Of a stretch of 38,923 nucleotides of DNA, positions 37,138 to 38,923 are shown in pieces. A program made the translations under genes and the position numbers. The DNA lies in the IMG/VR virus record IMGVR_UViG_3300044987_003178, positions 1 through 38,923 of that record; one strand, given 5' to 3'. The stretch's first letter is position 1. Every line of letters begins with the position of its first letter. This stretch comes from a virus. The notes under the pieces are model-generated. The model saw only the letters and a list, made by a program, of their open reading frames with translations, had not been told where the DNA came from and ran no database searches.

Positions 37138-37772
37138 AGGATGCGTCCCTTCATGCGGTGCTGGTTGTTCCACCAGTGACGCGCCACCTCGTCGGGCGCC
37201 GGCGGCTTACTCAGCCGCTCGAGCTCGTTGCAGGCCACGGCGTAGAACCACGCCTGGGGGTAGACCGTCATCTCGTCCTCGTGGCCGCGATACTGAGCTG
37301 TCACGTAGTGAGGGCCGCTGACCTTGCTGGGGCGGATGCTGCGACCAGAAAGGACGGAGGCCGACAGGTTCGCGACGAGCCGTGCCATGAAGGCGTTGCC
37401 GGGCTCACAGCCGAGGATCGCGTTGTTGACGACGCGATCCTGTATCTCCCAGGCGGCGAAGCAGGGCACGTCGCAGAGGCCGTCGATGGGCTTGAGTGGC
37501 TGGAAGTCGACATCCACCCAGACGCCGCCGTACTCGAGGAGAAGTTCGTAGCGCAGGACGTCTGAGCGCAGCTGCGCCTCGAAGCCGGGGCAGAGCTCGG
37601 CGGCGCGGTCGAACAGCTCAGCGTTGCGCAGCTCGGGCAGATCCGCGTCCGTCCAGAGGTGGTACTCCCACCCTGGGTGGAGCAGGCGCCAGCCGGCGGC
37701 GAACTCGGAGAACTCCGCCGGCATTGCGCTGCCGGTCCAGTACTGATGCAGGATCATCTCCAAGCGATTCAC
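37134..37772 (-). CDS. DXD-sugar glycosyltransferase (Gly_transf_sug/OCH1-like)
   Basis: A 212-residue protein starting with a GTG that overlaps the head-closure stop. 'MILHQYWTGSAMPAEF', 'HPGWEYHLWTDADLPEL' and 'LRSDVLRYELLLEYGGVWVD' followed by VDFQPLKPID match the Gly_transf_sug family (PF04488), with metal-binding D87-V-D89. C-terminal 'GPHYVTAQY' and 'ACNELERLSKPP' also fit. The enzyme would transfer a hexose from a nucleotide sugar. It is slightly shorter than many relatives but has the core. It heads a three-gene cassette between connector genes. Confidence 0.88.
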   Translation of the reverse strand: MNRLEMILHQYWTGSAMPAEFSEFAAGWRLLHPGWEYHLWTDADLPELRNAELFDRAAELCPGFEAQLRSDVLRYELLLEYGGVWVDVDFQPLKPIDGLCDVPCFAAWEIQDRVVNNAILGCEPGNAFMARLVANLSASVLSGRSIRPSKVSGPHYVTAQYRGHEDEMTVYPQAWFYAVACNELERLSKPPAPDEVARHWWNNQHRMKGRIL

Positions 37773-38083
37773 GCGCACACCACTTCCACGACCACCGTTT
37801 CTCCAGGGCGCCCCGAGGGTTCGACTGAGATGACCCTGCTGTGGTAGTCGCCGATCGTGACGAGCGAGTCCGCGGCGAAGAGAGATTCGTCGTCCGGATG
37901 CACGTGCAGGGTCAGCTCCGAGACCACCTCGGCGCCGCTTGCGTCGCGCACGAGGCGGCGCGTCCAGGAGACCTTGCAGGCGACCGCGATGCCGTCCGCC
38001 CTGACGGGTCCGTAGGCGCCCTCTCCGGTGCGCGTCTCCACCGTGACTTCGTCGCGCAGCAGTCTGCGTGAGACGCCTCTCAT
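37769..38083 (-). CDS. Head closure (head-tail stopper) protein
   Basis: A 104-residue protein beginning MRGVSRRLLRDEVTVETRTG, a typical opening of head-closure proteins. A set of beta strands follows (VSWTRRLVRDASGAEVVSEL; SLVTIGDYHSRVISVEPSGR). ATG at 38083 overlaps the adaptor stop (TGATG); a GTG one codon earlier is possible. It should bind the adaptor ring and keep DNA in the filled head. Confidence 0.8.
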   Translation of the reverse strand: MRGVSRRLLRDEVTVETRTGEGAYGPVRADGIAVACKVSWTRRLVRDASGAEVVSELTLHVHPDDESLFAADSLVTIGDYHSRVISVEPSGRPGETVVVEVVCA

Positions 38084-38535
38084 CACTCGGCCGGCTCCGG
38101 AGCGTTGACGACGATGTAGCCGTCGTCGCTGAAGAGCGCGGCGACGTCACCCTCGAGCGAGGGCAGGGGAAGGTCAGTCGTGAGGGTGACCGTCCCGACG
38201 CCGAGCCGTCCGGCGGCACGCCTGACGGCACGCTTCTCGTCGGCCGTCAGGTAGACGCCGGAGGCGGTGACGACGCCGGCACGCCATGTATAGGAGCCGA
38301 TCGTCTCGCCCTGCAGCCCGGCGGGGTTGTCGAACGCCCGCCGGGCTGCCTCGCATACGACCGGCAGCAGGGCCGCCGGCACGGTGGCACTCGTCCAGGG
38401 AGCGTCCAGGTCAGCGACGTCCAGGATCAGCGCCGAAGCGTCTTCGAGGAGAGCATTCACCTGGGCGATCTCGTCCTCGGTGAGAGTCACGCCCCAGCGC
38501 ACCTCGCAGTCGGTGTATGCGGCGAGCGCGGCCAT
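38083..38535 (-). CDS. Head-tail adaptor protein (gp15/gp6-type connector)
   Basis: A 150-residue helical protein. 'EVRWGVTLTEDEIAQVNALL', EDASALILDVADLDAPW and 'AALLPVVCEAARRAFDNPAG' match the Gp15/Gp19-type adaptor of Gram-positive phages. The centre (GETIGSYTWRAG...VYLTADEKRAVRRAAG) contains the 'LT..E...L' segment typical of actinophage members. It docks on the portal. The gene is preceded by the 141-residue virion protein split at the window ends. Confidence 0.85.
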   Translation of the reverse strand: MAALAAYTDCEVRWGVTLTEDEIAQVNALLEDASALILDVADLDAPWTSATVPAALLPVVCEAARRAFDNPAGLQGETIGSYTWRAGVVTASGVYLTADEKRAVRRAAGRLGVGTVTLTTDLPLPSLEGDVAALFSDDGYIVVNAPEPAE

Positions 38536-38538
38536 GGA

Positions 38539-38923
38539 TCACGCCGTGAAGTCAGGCACGCGAACGTACTCGAAGAAGAAGATCCCCGAGTAGCCGGAGG
38601 TGTCGGCCGAGCCGAAGGCGGCGATGTAGTCGCCCTCCGGGACCTTCGGCAGCGAATCGGCGGCGTCGCCGTTGGCGAACCCGGTGACGGCGGTGCCGTG
38701 CGAGTCGGCCTGCGCCGCGGCGGCGAACAGGTCGGTCCGATCGTGCGCGCCGGCCACCGTGGCGGCGTTGCCGACGGTGATGTTCGCGACCCCCGCGGAG
38801 TTGACCAGCCCGTAGAGGAAGGCGCGGGTCACGATGATGTCGCAGGCCTCCGGGTTCTGGATGTAGCCGAGGCAGCCGGCCGCATCTGCGCTGTGCGCGG
38901 CCTGCCCGGTGAGCGCGAAGGAG
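38539..38923 (-). CDS. Virion-associated protein, 3' part (gene split by window ends)
   Basis: C-terminal part of the protein that starts at 168. Read across the junction, the full product is 141 residues and ends YVRVPDFTA. Its sequence is rich in Ala, Gly, Thr and Asp with alternating hydrophobic residues (IFFFEYVRV near the end), which fits a beta-rich structural protein. The stop codon is 3 bases from the ATG of the adaptor gene at 38535, so the two are probably translated together. No enzyme motif is seen. Function as a small capsid or decoration protein is inferred from position only. Confidence 0.75.
   Translation of the reverse strand, partial: SFALTGQAAHSADAAGCLGYIQNPEACDIIVTRAFLYGLVNSAGVANITVGNAATVAGAHDRTDLFAAAAQADSHGTAVTGFANGDAADSLPKVPEGDYIAAFGSADTSGYSGIFFFEYVRVPDFTA
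38797..38923. repeat. Terminal direct repeat, right copy
   Basis: Exact copy of bases 1..127. Joining the two copies gives a 38,796-bp circle and restores one intact minus-strand gene. A real direct terminal repeat of phage DNA is possible but less likely, because the repeat starts and ends in mid-gene. Confidence 0.95.

Noticed and set aside
37134-38231. Longer 365-residue version of the OCH1-like transferase
   Set aside because: The extension runs in another frame over the head-closure and adaptor genes and is Arg-rich. The GTG at 37772 with a GTGA overlap is the natural start.

Overview
The window is a high-GC tailed-phage genome that is probably complete. Its first 127 bases are repeated exactly as its last 127 bases, which is the usual signature of a circular or circularly permuted molecule cut at an arbitrary point. 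The unique length would be 38,796 bp. The cut falls inside a head gene, whose 5' part lies at 1..168 and 3' part at 38539..38923. A long-tail (siphovirus) head-tail layout, a tyrosine integrase, and a portal, small terminase and MuF protein of the kind seen in actinobacteriophages suggest a temperate siphovirus of an actinobacterial (high-GC Gram-positive) host. The host cannot be named from sequence alone.

Almost every gene lies on the minus strand, so transcription reads from high to low coordinates. Genes are tightly packed, and many stop and start codons overlap (ATGA, GTGA or TGATG). In transcription order across the circle: a control and packaging block (HTH protein 7744..8034, HNH nuclease, TerS, TerL); a head block (portal, MuF-like protein, scaffold, major capsid, beta-helix protein, then the 141-residue protein split by the window ends); connector genes (38083..38535 and 37769..38083); a three-gene cassette of glycosyltransferase, SAM methyltransferase and second glycosyltransferase (35774..37772); and a tail block (gp10-like protein, terminator, major tail protein, frameshifting chaperone, tape measure, FN3/glycine-rich adhesin, 1050-residue hub protein). 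A holin candidate, an endolysin and a 157-residue orphan follow.

The only plus-strand gene is 22194..22922, a secreted Ig-like protein that looks like a moron. On its other side the leftward early region begins with a secreted lytic transglycosylase. It continues with many small zinc-binding and HTH proteins, two small holin-like membrane proteins, an excisionase-like HTH protein, and a recombination and replication block (DUF1351-like protein, ERF-family annealing protein, SSB, GIY-YIG protein, D5-type helicase). A dense cluster of CRTCCTTCCG repeats next to an AT-rich patch marks a probable replication origin at 10671..10938. A cysteine-rich protein, a RusA resolvase and the integrase complete the circle.

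The most notable points are: the coupled glycosyltransferase-methyltransferase-glycosyltransferase cassette inside the connector operon; seven tape-measure repeats with an exact 65-residue spacing between conserved tryptophans; the iteron-like origin that runs into the helicase gene; a D5 helicase with no primase domain that I can see; the absence of a recognisable immunity repressor despite an intact integrase; and lysis-type genes split between early and late regions. No tRNA, rRNA, CRISPR array or insertion sequence was seen. No gene-free stretch exceeds 300 bases.
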